A stretch of DNA of 39,364 nt from Blastococcus sp. CCUG 61487 (GTDB lineage: Bacteria; Actinomycetota; Actinomycetes; Mycobacteriales; Geodermatophilaceae): positions 1 to 39,364 of the forward strand of contig NZ_LWUA01000252.1 in NCBI RefSeq assembly GCF_005222955.1, written 5' to 3'. Every line of letters starts with the position of its first letter. The stretch's first letter is position 1. Shown in pieces: positions 15,343-24,337 of this stretch. The notes under the pieces were generated by a model, which saw only the letters and a list, made by a program, of their open reading frames with translations, did no database searches and had not been told where the DNA came from. Made by a program: the position numbers and the translations under genes.

Positions 15343-17013
15343 TCAGGCCAGCCGGCGGCTGTCCCGGGCGACGACCCGCAGCCAGCGGTAGCCGTAGCCG
15401 TCCAACCGGAGCTCCACGGTGCCGTCGTCCGCCACCGCGGTGCTGCCCGCCTCCAGCAGGTCGACCAGCCGGTGCGAGGAATCGCAGTCCGCCAGGGTCA
15501 GCGGCACGATGCGCGGCTCGGGCCCGAGGTTGTGCAGCGCGACCAGCGCCCCGTCGTCCCAGCTGCAGAGGTGCGCCAGCACCTCCGTACAGGGGTGCTC
15601 GAGCACCTGGAACTCGCCCCAACCGAGCTCCGGCGATTCCCGGTAGCGGCGGACGAGCAGCTTCATGAACGACAGCAGCGAGTCGGGGTCGTTGCGCTGG
15701 TCGGCGACGTTGACGTACTCGGGGGCGAAGCCGCCGCTGACGACCGGGCCGGGCAGCTTCCGCCGGTCGGCGGGCGAGAACCCGCCGTTGCGCCCAGCGG
15801 TCCACTGCATCGGCGTCCGGACGGCGAGCCGCCCCTCGGCGTCGAGGTCCTCCCCCATGCCGATCTCCTCGCCGTAGAACAGCACCGGGGTGCCGGGCAG
15901 CGAGAACAGCAGGCTGTAGACCATCCGCACCCGCCGCGGTTCGCCGTCCAGCATCGGCGGAAGGCGTCGGCGCAGGCCGCGCCCGTAGACCTGCATCCGC
16001 TCCTCCGGACCGAATGCGGCGAACACCTCGGCGCGCTCGTCGTCGGTGAGCTTGTCGAGGGTCAGCTCGTCGTGGTTGCGGACGAACGTGGCCCACTGCG
16101 AGTCGGGGTGCAGGGTCGGGCGTGCCTGCAGGGCGGTCACGATCGGGCCGGCGTCGCCGCGGGCGAGCGCCAGGTACAGCGCCTGCATCCCGACGAAGTC
16201 GAACTGCATGGTCAGCTCGTCGCCGTCGGTCCCGCCGAAGAACTCGAGCTGCTGCTCGTAGGGCAGGTTCACCTCGCCCAGGAGGATGCCGTCGCCGGTG
16301 CGCCGGCCGAGGAGCCGGCGCAGGGACTGCAGGTACTCGTGCGGCTCCGGGAAGGAGTCGTCGTCGGCACCCGCCGTCTCCAGGAAGAACGGGACGGCGT
16401 CCACCCGGAAGCCGTCGAGGCCCAGCTGCAGCCAGAAGCCCATGACCTTGGCGACCTCGTCGCGGACCCGCGGGTTCGTGACGTCGAGGTCCGGCTGCTC
16501 CTTGTAGAAGCGGTGCAGGTACCACTCGCCGGTCTTCTCCGACAGCGTCCAGATGCCCTGCTCCTGGTCGGGGAACACGACCTGGTCGGAGGTGTCCGGC
16601 GGCGGGTCGGAGCGCCAGACGTAGAAGTCGCGGAACGGTGAGTCCTTCGACGACTCGGCATCGCGGAACCACGGGTGCTTCCGGGAGGTGTGGTTGACGA
16701 CCAGGTCGGCGATCACCCGCATGCCGCGGTCCTTCGCCGTCCGGATCACCTCGACCAGGTCGCCGTGGGTGCCCAGCCGGGGGTCGACGCCGTAGAAGTC
16801 GGTGATGTCGTACCCGTCGTCCCGCTCGGCGGTCGGATAGAAGGGCATCAGCCACAGGCAGGTGACGCCGAGGTCGGCCAGGTGGTCGATCCGCTGCGCG
16901 AGCCCGGCGAAGTCGCCGATGCCGTCGCCGTTCCAGTCCATGTAGGTCTCGACGTCGAGGCAGTAGACGACGGCGTTCTTCCACCACAGGTCCGCGGTGT
17001 CGGTGATCCTCAC
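15343..17013 (-). CDS. GH13 alpha-glucosidase family enzyme, trehalose-synthase-like
   Basis: 556 residues. The GH13 barrel begins VVYCLDVETYMDWNGDGIGD, close to the TreS start. Conserved region I is DLVVNHTS, region II GFRVDAVPFF with the nucleophile Asp205, region III ILLGEVNLP with the acid/base Glu247, and region IV FVRNHDEL with Asp315, so all catalytic residues are present. A small C-terminal beta domain ends at RDSRRLA. The overall similarity to trehalose synthase (maltose-trehalose isomerase) is high, but no maltokinase gene follows and a hydrolytic role is possible, so I leave the symbol blank. The GTG start overlaps the stop of the LLM oxidoreductase gene (GTGA), so the two are translated together. 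Confidence 0.88.
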   Translation of the reverse strand: MRITDTADLWWKNAVVYCLDVETYMDWNGDGIGDFAGLAQRIDHLADLGVTCLWLMPFYPTAERDDGYDITDFYGVDPRLGTHGDLVEVIRTAKDRGMRVIADLVVNHTSRKHPWFRDAESSKDSPFRDFYVWRSDPPPDTSDQVVFPDQEQGIWTLSEKTGEWYLHRFYKEQPDLDVTNPRVRDEVAKVMGFWLQLGLDGFRVDAVPFFLETAGADDDSFPEPHEYLQSLRRLLGRRTGDGILLGEVNLPYEQQLEFFGGTDGDELTMQFDFVGMQALYLALARGDAGPIVTALQARPTLHPDSQWATFVRNHDELTLDKLTDDERAEVFAAFGPEERMQVYGRGLRRRLPPMLDGEPRRVRMVYSLLFSLPGTPVLFYGEEIGMGEDLDAEGRLAVRTPMQWTAGRNGGFSPADRRKLPGPVVSGGFAPEYVNVADQRNDPDSLLSFMKLLVRRYRESPELGWGEFQVLEHPCTEVLAHLCSWDDGALVALHNLGPEPRIVPLTLADCDSSHRLVDLLEAGSTAVADDGTVELRLDGYGYRWLRVVARDSRRLA

Positions 17014-18059
17014 GGCAGCACCGCCGGCTGGGGCTGCTGGCCGGGCCGCAGCGGTTGACCTCGGCCGGGCGGGTCGATCGCGACGGCGGGCGCAGGTCGG
17101 GTCACGTCGAGCTGCGGGAGCACGTGCTCGCCGAAGGCGTCCAGGAAGGCCCGCTGCCCCGTGCCCACGTGGTGCAGGTAGATCTGGTCGAAGCCCAGCT
17201 CGGCGTACTCGGCCAGCCAGGCGGCGTGCTGCCCGAGGTCGGCGGAGATACGGACCGACTCCCCCACCGCGTCCGGGGTGACGTGCGCGCTGGCCTGGTC
17301 GAAGGCCCGCGTCGTGTCCAGGTCCCAGCACAGCGGCGGCGGGAAGACGTTGCTGCGCCACTGGTCGTGCGCGATCGCGGTGGCGCGCTCGGGGTCGGGG
17401 TCCCAGCTGACGTGCACCTGCAGGGTGAGCGTTCCCCTGCCGCCGGCGTCCCGGTAGGCGTCGATCACCTCGCGCAGCGTGTCGTGCGGTTGGTTGATCG
17501 TGGCCAGCCCGTCGGCCCAGTCGGCGTGCCGGGCGGCGGTGGCCGCGGTGACGGCGGGACCGATCAGCGCGGGCTGCTGCTCCGGCAGCGTCCAGATGCG
17601 CGCGCGGTCGACGGTGACCAGCCCCTCGTGGCTGACCTCCTCGCCGGCCAGCAGCGCGCGGATGATGTCGACGCACTCGCGCAGCCGGGCGTCACGCAGC
17701 TCCTTGCGCGGCCACAGGTGCCCGGTGACGTGCTCGTTCATCGCCTCGCCGGAACCCAGCGCCACCCAGAACCGGCCGGGGAACATGGCGCCCAGGGTCG
17801 CGATGGCCTGGGCCACGATCACCGGGTGGTAGCGCTGGCCGGGCGCGTTGACGGTGCCGAACGGCAGCGACGTCGTCGCCATCGCGGCACCGAGCCACGA
17901 CCAGGCGAAGCCAGAGTGGCCCTGCCGCTCGCTCCACGGTTCGAGGTGGTCGGAGCACATGGCCGCGGTGAAGCCGACCTGCTCGGCGTGCTGCACGGCC
18001 TCCAGCAGCCGTGCGGGGTGGACCTGCTCGTGCGAGTTGTGGAACCCGATCACCGGCAT
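17010..18059 (-). CDS. LLM-class flavin-dependent oxidoreductase (TIGR03885-like)
   Basis: 349 residues with a luciferase-like TIM barrel. The start MPVIGFHNSHEQVHP and SDHLEPWSERQGHSGFAWSW match the TIGR03885 subgroup as I know it; this is followed by LGSGEAMNEHVTGHLWP and the C-terminal LGFDQIYLHHVGTGQ. Related F420-dependent glucose-6-phosphate dehydrogenases carry similar phrases, but this subgroup is annotated as FMN-dependent. It is cytoplasmic with an unknown substrate. The tail after about residue 320 is Pro/Gln-rich and poorly conserved. Its stop overlaps the GTG of the GH13 enzyme, so it may act on a sugar made or used by that enzyme. Confidence 0.88.
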   Translation of the reverse strand: MPVIGFHNSHEQVHPARLLEAVQHAEQVGFTAAMCSDHLEPWSERQGHSGFAWSWLGAAMATTSLPFGTVNAPGQRYHPVIVAQAIATLGAMFPGRFWVALGSGEAMNEHVTGHLWPRKELRDARLRECVDIIRALLAGEEVSHEGLVTVDRARIWTLPEQQPALIGPAVTAATAARHADWADGLATINQPHDTLREVIDAYRDAGGRGTLTLQVHVSWDPDPERATAIAHDQWRSNVFPPPLCWDLDTTRAFDQASAHVTPDAVGESVRISADLGQHAAWLAEYAELGFDQIYLHHVGTGQRAFLDAFGEHVLPQLDVTRPAPAVAIDPPGRGQPLRPGQQPQPAVLP

Positions 18060-18091
18060 CGCCCATGCCTACCCAGGTCGGCGGCTCGCGG

Positions 18092-18249
18092 CTACACGAG
18101 CAGCGCGGCGATCCGCTCGATGCGCTGTCGACGGTGGCGCGGAGGTCCGGGACGGCGACGTCGTGGCCGCGGTGGCGGAGCTCGTCGGCCAACGGTCCCA
18201 GCACCGCCGGGCCGAGCAGTGGCGGGTGGACCAGGAGCCAGAGGGTCAC
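18092..18249 (-). pseudogene. Remnant of an alpha/beta hydrolase gene (internal deletion)
   Basis: From GTG 18249 the minus strand reads TLWLLVHPPLLGPAVLGPLA and on to DELRHRGHDVAVPDLRATVD. This is the typical first strand, loop and second strand of an alpha/beta hydrolase. Sense then fails at about 18126. In the next frame, directly after, comes IERIAALLV and a TAG at 18092-18094, which reads like a C-terminal helix end. The total length (158 bases) is not a multiple of three. The simplest account is a gene that lost its middle, including the catalytic Ser-Asp-His, with both ends left. It could instead be a start fragment plus chance. It is not expected to make a working protein. Confidence 0.55.
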
Positions 18250-18347
18250 CGGCTCAGTCTGCTCGCGACGTCGACGAGCTTCCGGTCATGGGCGCGGTCG
18301 CCTCCGTGACCAGCGGAATTGTCGTACCCCTTCCCTAGCGTGTCGGT

Positions 18348-19913
18348 GTGGCTCGGATCTCCGGTTCCTCGACCTTCGAGGGTCTGCTGATCGACTGGTC
18401 GATCGACCAGCCGGTCGGTATCTCTCGGTTGCCGGTGGGGCTGTTGTCCCGGGCGCAGGTGGCCGCCGAGTTGGAGAAGGTCCAGGGCCGTAAGGCGATG
18501 ACGGCGGCCTACGAGGCCGATCTGATCCTGCGGATGGCGCAGCTGTCCCCCGATGACCACGACCCGCGGCCGGGTTCTGCCGGTGCCCGGTCGGTCGGCT
18601 GGACGGCTGGTGCCGGCGAGCCCGGGGTGAGCGAGTTCTTCACCGGCGAGCTGGCGATGGTGCTCAACCGCGGCCGCGGCACCGCCACCCACCGGTACTC
18701 CCGGGCCCGGGCGTGGCGGGACAACCTGCCGGCCACCTACGCCGCACTCGGCCGCGGAGACCTCGACGAACCCCGGGCGGCCGCGCTGGCCGACGTGCTC
18801 GGCGACGTCGACCCGCAGCTGGCGGCTGCGATCGAGGGCCGGCTGCTGCCGGAGGCGGTCGACCTGTCGGTGACCCGGCTGCGCCAGCGGGCGGCGGAGC
18901 TGCTGGCCGAGCTGGACTCCGCGGCCGCCGACGAGCGCCACGAGGAGGCCCAGCAGGCCGCGGACGTGTTCCTGCAGCCCGGCCCGGACGGGATGGCCAC
19001 CCTGGGCGCGGACCTGCCGGCCGACGAGGCCGCCGAGGCCTACGCCGTCATCGACACCCTGGCCCGGATGGCCAAGGCCGTCGGCGACCAGCGGCCGATC
19101 GCCCGGATCCGCACCGAGCTGTACTCCCTGCTGCTACGCCGCCCCGGCGGGCACGGCCAACCCGATGTCGCCGCGCACCTGACCATCACCGCCACCCTCG
19201 ACAGCCTCGCCGGCGCCGGCACCCAGGCCGGGACGGTGAACGGGCTGGTGATCACCGCCGCCCACGTCCGCGGGCTGCTCGCCCGCATCGCCGCCCTCGG
19301 CCTCGAGCCGCCACCGGGCGGCAGCCTGACGTTCGCCCTCACCGACACCGACGGCCGGCTGCTGGCCACCACCACCGTCGCCGAACTGCTCCGCATCGCC
19401 AAGACCGGCTGCCCCGAGCACCCCGCAGACGACTGTGACTGCCCCGTCCTCGGCCCACCCCCGGCCACCGACGCCTACGCGCACACCGCCCGCCAGGAGC
19501 GCTTCGTCACCACCCGCGACCGGTGCTGCCGGATGCCCAACTGCGGTCAGCGAGTCGGGTGGACCGACCTGGACCACGTCGTCCCGCACGCCGCCGACGG
19601 CGACACCACCTGCACGAATCTGTGTTGCCTGTGCCGCTCGCACCACCGGCTGAAGACCTTCGCCCCCGGCTGGCACTTCCGCATGGAACCCGACGGCACC
19701 CTGCACGTCACCACCCCGACCGGCATCACCCGCACCACCCGCCCACCCGGCCTACGGCCACCACAGGCGGAACCGGCACCCGAGCCCCCGGACCTCTCCA
19801 CCCCGGCCGGAATCCTGGACCACCTCCGACGGACGTCCCCCGACCCACCCGACACCGGACCGCCGGGGCACGAACCAGACCCCGCACCGGACGACGACCC
19901 GCCGCCGTTCTAG
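18348..19913 (+). CDS. DUF222 / HNH endonuclease-domain protein (13E12 family)
   Basis: 521 residues. The N-terminal and central parts are the DUF222 region (AELEKVQGRKAMTAAYEADL, then YSRARAWRDNLPATYAALGR). An HNH nuclease domain spans about 385-440: CRMPNCGQRVGWTDLDHVVP, then NLCCLCRSHHRLKT, with the Cys pairs for zinc and the catalytic His in DLDHV. The C-terminal 80 residues are Pro/Thr-rich and disordered. This is the actinobacterial 13E12 repeat family, usually present in many copies per genome; its function and mobility are unproven. The GTG at 18348 is the start. It lies next to a degraded hydrolase gene, consistent with a locally unstable site. Confidence 0.93.
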   Translation: MARISGSSTFEGLLIDWSIDQPVGISRLPVGLLSRAQVAAELEKVQGRKAMTAAYEADLILRMAQLSPDDHDPRPGSAGARSVGWTAGAGEPGVSEFFTGELAMVLNRGRGTATHRYSRARAWRDNLPATYAALGRGDLDEPRAAALADVLGDVDPQLAAAIEGRLLPEAVDLSVTRLRQRAAELLAELDSAAADERHEEAQQAADVFLQPGPDGMATLGADLPADEAAEAYAVIDTLARMAKAVGDQRPIARIRTELYSLLLRRPGGHGQPDVAAHLTITATLDSLAGAGTQAGTVNGLVITAAHVRGLLARIAALGLEPPPGGSLTFALTDTDGRLLATTTVAELLRIAKTGCPEHPADDCDCPVLGPPPATDAYAHTARQERFVTTRDRCCRMPNCGQRVGWTDLDHVVPHAADGDTTCTNLCCLCRSHHRLKTFAPGWHFRMEPDGTLHVTTPTGITRTTRPPGLRPPQAEPAPEPPDLSTPAGILDHLRRTSPDPPDTGPPGHEPDPAPDDDPPPF

Positions 19914-19944
19914 CCGTTCCAGCGCGCCCTCCACACTGGACCGC

Positions 19945-22428
19945 GTGCTGCCGCCAGCCGGAACGCCGGGAACCGACCTGCCCGTGCGCTCCGCGGTGCC
20001 CGCGCTCGCGGACGCTCTGGGCACCCGCGGTACCGCCGTCCTCGTCGCACCGCCTGGCACCGGCAAGACGACGCTCGTCCCGCTCGCGCTCGCCGGCAAC
20101 CTCCCCGGCCGCATCCTCGTGGCCGAGCCGCGCCGCGTGGCCGCCCGGGCCGCCGCCCGCCGGATGGCCGCGCTGCTCGGCGAGGAGGTGGGCGGCCGGG
20201 TCGGCTACAGCGTCCGGGGCGACAGCCGCCGGAGCGCCGCGACCCGGGTCGAGGTGGTCACCACCGGCCTGCTGGTCCGCCGGCTGCAAGCCGACCCGGA
20301 GCTGCCCGGGGTCGCCGCGGTGGTCCTCGACGAGTGCCACGAGCGGCACCTGGACACCGACCTCGCGCTCGCCTTCGCACTCGACGTGCGCGCCGCCCTG
20401 CGCCCGGACCTGCAACTGCTGGCGATGTCCGCGACGGCGCAGGCCGAGCGGCTGGCCCGGCTGATCGGAGACGGCGAGCCGGCACCCCTCGTCGAGGCCA
20501 CCGGCTCCCTGCACGACGTGGACGTGGTCTGGGCGCCACCGCCGCACGCGGTCGATCCGCCGCACGGTCTGCGGGTCGACCCCCGCCTGCTCACCCACGT
20601 CGCCGCCACGGTCCGGCGGGCCCTGGCCGAGCGGACCGGCGACGTCCTCGTCTTCCTGCCCGGTGCCGGTGAGATCGGACGCGTGGTGGGCGAGCTCAGC
20701 GGGCTCGACGCCGACGTGCTCCCCCTGCACGGCCGGCTGCCCGCCGCCGCCCAGGACGCCGCCCTGCAGGCCGGGCCACGACGGCGCGTCGTCGTCGCCT
20801 CGGCGGTCGCGGAGAGCAGCCTGACCGTGCCCGGCGTCCGCGTCGTCGTCGATGCCGGCCTGGCCCGCGCACCCCGCGCCGACCTCGCCCGCGGCCTCGG
20901 GTCGCTGGTCACCGTGCGCGCCTCGCGGGCGGCGGTCACCCAGCGCGCCGGCCGTGCCGGTCGCGAGGGCCCGGGCGCGGTCTACCGCTGCTGGACCCCG
21001 GCCGAGCACGACCGCCTGCCGGCACACGACGAGCCGGAGATCGCCGTCGCCGACCTCACCGCCTTCGCCCTCGAGCTCGCCTGCTGGGGCGCACCCGGCG
21101 GGCAGGGGCTACCGCTGCTCGACCCGGCACCCGCAGCCGCCACGGCCGTCGCCGAGCAGACGCTGCGCACCCTGGACGCGGTGGACGACGACGGCCGCGT
21201 CACCTCCCGCGGGCGGGCACTCACCGCCGTCGGCGTCCACCCGCGGCTGGCCCGCGCCCTGCTCGACGGCGCTCCGCTCGTGGGCCGCCGCCGGGCCGCC
21301 GAGGTGGTCGCGCTGCTCTCCGCGGACGTGCCGATGCGCAGCGACGACCTGCTGGCCACCTGGCGGGAGCTGCGCTCCGGCACCGACCGCGGCGCGAGCG
21401 CCCGCTGGCGGGACGAGGTCGCCCGGCTCGAGCGGGCGGTCACCGACGTCGCTCCGCAGCAGCTCCCCGACGACACCGCGGCCGGTCTCGTGGTCGGGCT
21501 GGCGTACCCCGAACGGCTGGCACGCCGGCGGCCCGGCAGCAGCACCTACCTCATGGCCGCCGGCACCGGTGCCGAACTGGCGCCGGGCACGGCGCTGACC
21601 GGGGCCGCGTGGCTGGCGATCGCGGTCGCCGACCGCTCCCCCGGCCGCCGGGACGCCCGGGTGCGGGCAGCCGTCGCCGTCGACGAGGCCACGGCGCTCG
21701 AGGCCGGGAGGCCGCTGCACACCGACGGCGACGAGGTGACCTGGCGGGACGGGGACGTCCGCAGCGCCCGGGTGGAGCGGCTCGGCGCGATCGTGCTCGC
21801 CGAACGGCCGGCGAAGGGTCCGGACCCCGCAGCGGTGGCCCGCGCCGTGGCCGAGGGACTCCGCCTGGAGGGGCTCGGGCTGCTGCGCTGGACCCCGGCC
21901 GCCCACCGGCTGCGCGCGCGGCTCGCCGCCGCCCACGCGGGGCTCGGCGACCCGTGGCCGGCGGTCGACGACGACGCCCTGCTCACGGCGATCGACGTCT
22001 CCGGCGCTCGGAGCCGCGCCGACCTGGCCAGGATCGACGTCACCGCGGCACTGCGCGCGCTGGTGCCGTGGCAGGTCGCCGGCGACCTGGACACCGTCGT
22101 CCCCGACACCGTGACCGTGCCGACGGGCTCCCGCATCGCGGTCGACTACACCGACCCCGAGGTGCCCACCCTCGCCGTGCGCGTGCAGGAGGTGTTCGGC
22201 TGGGCGGACACCCCGCGAGTGGCCGGCCGGCCGTTGCGGCTGGAGCTGCTCTCCCCCGCGCACCGGGTCGTCGCGACCACGGCCGACCTCGCCGGCTTCT
22301 GGGGCACCGGCTATCCCGCCGTCCGCAGCGAGCTCCGCGGCCGCTACCCGCGGCACCCCTGGCCGGAGGACCCGGCCTCCGCGCCGGCCACGAAGCGAGC
22401 CAACTCACGCGCCCGTCCGCGCGACTGA
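19945..22428 (+). CDS. hrpB: ATP-dependent helicase HrpB
   Basis: 827 residues, the normal HrpB length. Motif I is APPGTGKTT (35-43), motif II DECH (129-132, DEAH-type), motif III MSATAQ, motif VI QRAGRAGREG. These are followed by the helical HA2-like region and the HrpB-specific C-terminal domain, visible at AVDYTDPEVPTLAVRVQEVF and FWGTGYPAVRSELRGRYPRH. Proteobacterial HrpB is a DExH-box nucleic-acid helicase linked to penicillin-binding protein 1B gene regions; its role in actinobacteria is unknown. It starts with a GTG 31 bases after the HNH gene. The C-terminal tail (ATKRANSRARPRD) is basic. Confidence 0.95.
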   Translation: MLPPAGTPGTDLPVRSAVPALADALGTRGTAVLVAPPGTGKTTLVPLALAGNLPGRILVAEPRRVAARAAARRMAALLGEEVGGRVGYSVRGDSRRSAATRVEVVTTGLLVRRLQADPELPGVAAVVLDECHERHLDTDLALAFALDVRAALRPDLQLLAMSATAQAERLARLIGDGEPAPLVEATGSLHDVDVVWAPPPHAVDPPHGLRVDPRLLTHVAATVRRALAERTGDVLVFLPGAGEIGRVVGELSGLDADVLPLHGRLPAAAQDAALQAGPRRRVVVASAVAESSLTVPGVRVVVDAGLARAPRADLARGLGSLVTVRASRAAVTQRAGRAGREGPGAVYRCWTPAEHDRLPAHDEPEIAVADLTAFALELACWGAPGGQGLPLLDPAPAAATAVAEQTLRTLDAVDDDGRVTSRGRALTAVGVHPRLARALLDGAPLVGRRRAAEVVALLSADVPMRSDDLLATWRELRSGTDRGASARWRDEVARLERAVTDVAPQQLPDDTAAGLVVGLAYPERLARRRPGSSTYLMAAGTGAELAPGTALTGAAWLAIAVADRSPGRRDARVRAAVAVDEATALEAGRPLHTDGDEVTWRDGDVRSARVERLGAIVLAERPAKGPDPAAVARAVAEGLRLEGLGLLRWTPAAHRLRARLAAAHAGLGDPWPAVDDDALLTAIDVSGARSRADLARIDVTAALRALVPWQVAGDLDTVVPDTVTVPTGSRIAVDYTDPEVPTLAVRVQEVFGWADTPRVAGRPLRLELLSPAHRVVATTADLAGFWGTGYPAVRSELRGRYPRHPWPEDPASAPATKRANSRARPRD

Positions 22429-22440
22429 GACTGCGCGCCG

Positions 22441-22473
22441 CCGGTCACCCGGCGAGGATCGCCGGGTGACCGG
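22441..22473. promoter_or_regulatory. 14-bp hairpin covering the malQ start codon
   Basis: CCGGTCACCCGGCG (22441-22454) and its exact complement (22460-22473) are separated by a 5-base loop. The malQ GTG (22466-22468) lies within the right arm. The hairpin also follows the hrpB stop by 12 bases, so it could act as the hrpB terminator, as a translational block on malQ, or as both. Confidence 0.6.
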
Positions 22474-24289
22474 AACACCGACCACCGACGAGTGGGGCAT
22501 CGACGCGAGCTGGATCGACGCGAGGGACCAGCCGCACGAGGTGGCGCAGGCGACGATCGACGCGCTGCGCGAGATCATCGGCACCCCGCCGGCCGACCTC
22601 GAGGACCGGGCGCCCATCGTCGCCCGGCCCGGTGACGCCCTCGAGGTCGACGAGGCCGACGTCGTCTGCGAGGACGGCGAGGTCCGGCACGTCGACGGCT
22701 CCCTCCCGGCCGACTTCCCGCTCGGGTACCACTGGCTCCAGTCCGCGGACGGGCCCCGGCGCCGGCTGATCGTCTCCCCCGGCCGCTGCTGGCTGCCCGA
22801 CGAGCGGGCCTGGGGGTGGGCGGTCCAGCTCTACGCCGCCCGCGGCCGCGAGAGCTGGGGCATCGGTGACCTCGGCGACCTGCGCAGCATCCGCCGCATG
22901 GCCGCCGACCAGGGCGCGGGCTTCGTGCTGGTCAACCCGCTGCACGCCGTCGCCCCCATCCCGCAGCAGGAGGCGAGCCCCTACCTGCCCGCCACCCGGC
23001 GCTTCCGCAACCCGATCTACCTGCGCGTCCCCGAGGTGCCCGGCGCCGAGGCCGTCGACGTGGAGGACGACGCCGGACGCGCGCTCAACGACGGCGAGCT
23101 CATCGACCGCGACGCGATCTGGGCCCGCAAGCGCGAGGTGCTCATGCGGATCTTCTTCGCGCACGGCGGCGGGGAGGCGTTCGCCCGCTGGCGGGAGGCG
23201 CAGGGCCGGCAGCTGCGGGACTGGGCGACCTGGGCGGCGATCGCCGAGGAGCACGGCGCCGACTGGCACACCTGGCCCGAGGAGCTACGGCGCCCCGGCG
23301 GTCCCGCGCTGGAGGCCTACGTGCAGCAGCACGGCGCCGTCGTCGCCTTCCACGCCTGGCTGCAGTGGGCGCTGGAGCTGCAACTCACCGCCGCCACCGC
23401 CGGCATGACCGTGATCCAGGACCTGCCGATCGGCTTCGCCGGAGGCGGGGCGGACGCCTGGACCTGGCAGGACGCCCTGGCCGACGGCGTGAGCGTCGGC
23501 GCCCCACCGGACGCGTTCAACAGCCAGGGGCAGGACTGGGGTTCTCCCCCGCTGATCCCCTGGCGGCTGCGCGACGCCGACTACGAGCCGTTCGTCCAGT
23601 CGATCCGGGCGACCATCGCCGGCGCCGGGGGCTTGCGGATCGACCACGTCATGGGTCTGTTCCGGCTGTGGTGGGTGCCGCGGGACGGCAGCCCGGCCGA
23701 CGGCGCCTACGTGCGCTACCCGGCCGAGGACCTGCTCGACATCGTCGCGCTGGAGAGCCACCGTGCGCAGGCGCTCGTCGTCGGCGAGGACCTCGGCACC
23801 GTCGAGGAGGGCGTGCGCGAGGCGATGGCCGAGCACGGCGTGCTCTCCTACCGGCTGCTCTGGTTCGAGGACGCCGACCCCGCGGAGTGGCCCGCCGACG
23901 CGATGGCCGCCATCACCACCCACGACCTGCCCACCGTCGCGGGGCTCTGGACCGGCGCCGACCTCGAGGAGCAGCGGGAGCAGGGCACCGGGACCGAGGA
24001 GGAGCTGGCGGACGGCCGCACAGCCCTGCTCGAGCAGCTGCCCGGCCTGGCCGACGACGCATCCGCGGCCCAGGCGGTCGAGCAGGCGCACCGGCTCCTG
24101 GCGCGGGCGCCCTCCCGGCTGCTCTCGGCGACCCTGGACGACGCCGTCGGGGAGTCGCGCCGGCCCAACATGCCGGGGACGACGAACCGCCCCAACTGGT
24201 CGCTCCCCCTGTCGGTGCCGGTGGAGGAGCTCGCGGACCACCCGCTGCTGCGCACCGTCGTGCGGACGCTGGCCGACGGCCTCCGCTGA
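22466..24289 (+). CDS. malQ: 4-alpha-glucanotransferase (amylomaltase, GH77)
   Basis: 607 residues. An N-terminal MalQ extension of about 100 residues precedes the GH77 barrel. Catalytic residues are the nucleophile Asp393 in LRIDHVMG, the acid/base Glu441 in VVGEDLGTV and Asp487 in TTHDLPTVAG; the substrate loop reads PPDAFNSQGQDWGSPP. The enzyme transfers alpha-1,4-glucan segments between maltodextrins in the cytoplasm. The only good start is the GTG at 22466; its N-terminus (WGIDASWIDARDQPHEV) matches the family start. No ribosome-binding site is visible, and the start codon is inside a hairpin. It stands alone, 4.5 kb from the GH13 enzyme, so the two are not one operon. Confidence 0.94.
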   Translation: MTGTPTTDEWGIDASWIDARDQPHEVAQATIDALREIIGTPPADLEDRAPIVARPGDALEVDEADVVCEDGEVRHVDGSLPADFPLGYHWLQSADGPRRRLIVSPGRCWLPDERAWGWAVQLYAARGRESWGIGDLGDLRSIRRMAADQGAGFVLVNPLHAVAPIPQQEASPYLPATRRFRNPIYLRVPEVPGAEAVDVEDDAGRALNDGELIDRDAIWARKREVLMRIFFAHGGGEAFARWREAQGRQLRDWATWAAIAEEHGADWHTWPEELRRPGGPALEAYVQQHGAVVAFHAWLQWALELQLTAATAGMTVIQDLPIGFAGGGADAWTWQDALADGVSVGAPPDAFNSQGQDWGSPPLIPWRLRDADYEPFVQSIRATIAGAGGLRIDHVMGLFRLWWVPRDGSPADGAYVRYPAEDLLDIVALESHRAQALVVGEDLGTVEEGVREAMAEHGVLSYRLLWFEDADPAEWPADAMAAITTHDLPTVAGLWTGADLEEQREQGTGTEEELADGRTALLEQLPGLADDASAAQAVEQAHRLLARAPSRLLSATLDDAVGESRRPNMPGTTNRPNWSLPLSVPVEELADHPLLRTVVRTLADGLR

Positions 24290-24337
24290 CCGGAGCGCCG
24301 TCGAACGCATGTTCGATCCGCGTGCGACACTGCCTGC

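Noticed and set aside
18319-18341. TTGTCG and TAGCGT as -35/-10 of the DUF222-HNH gene
   Set aside because: Spacing is only 11 bases, too short for a normal sigma-70-type promoter.
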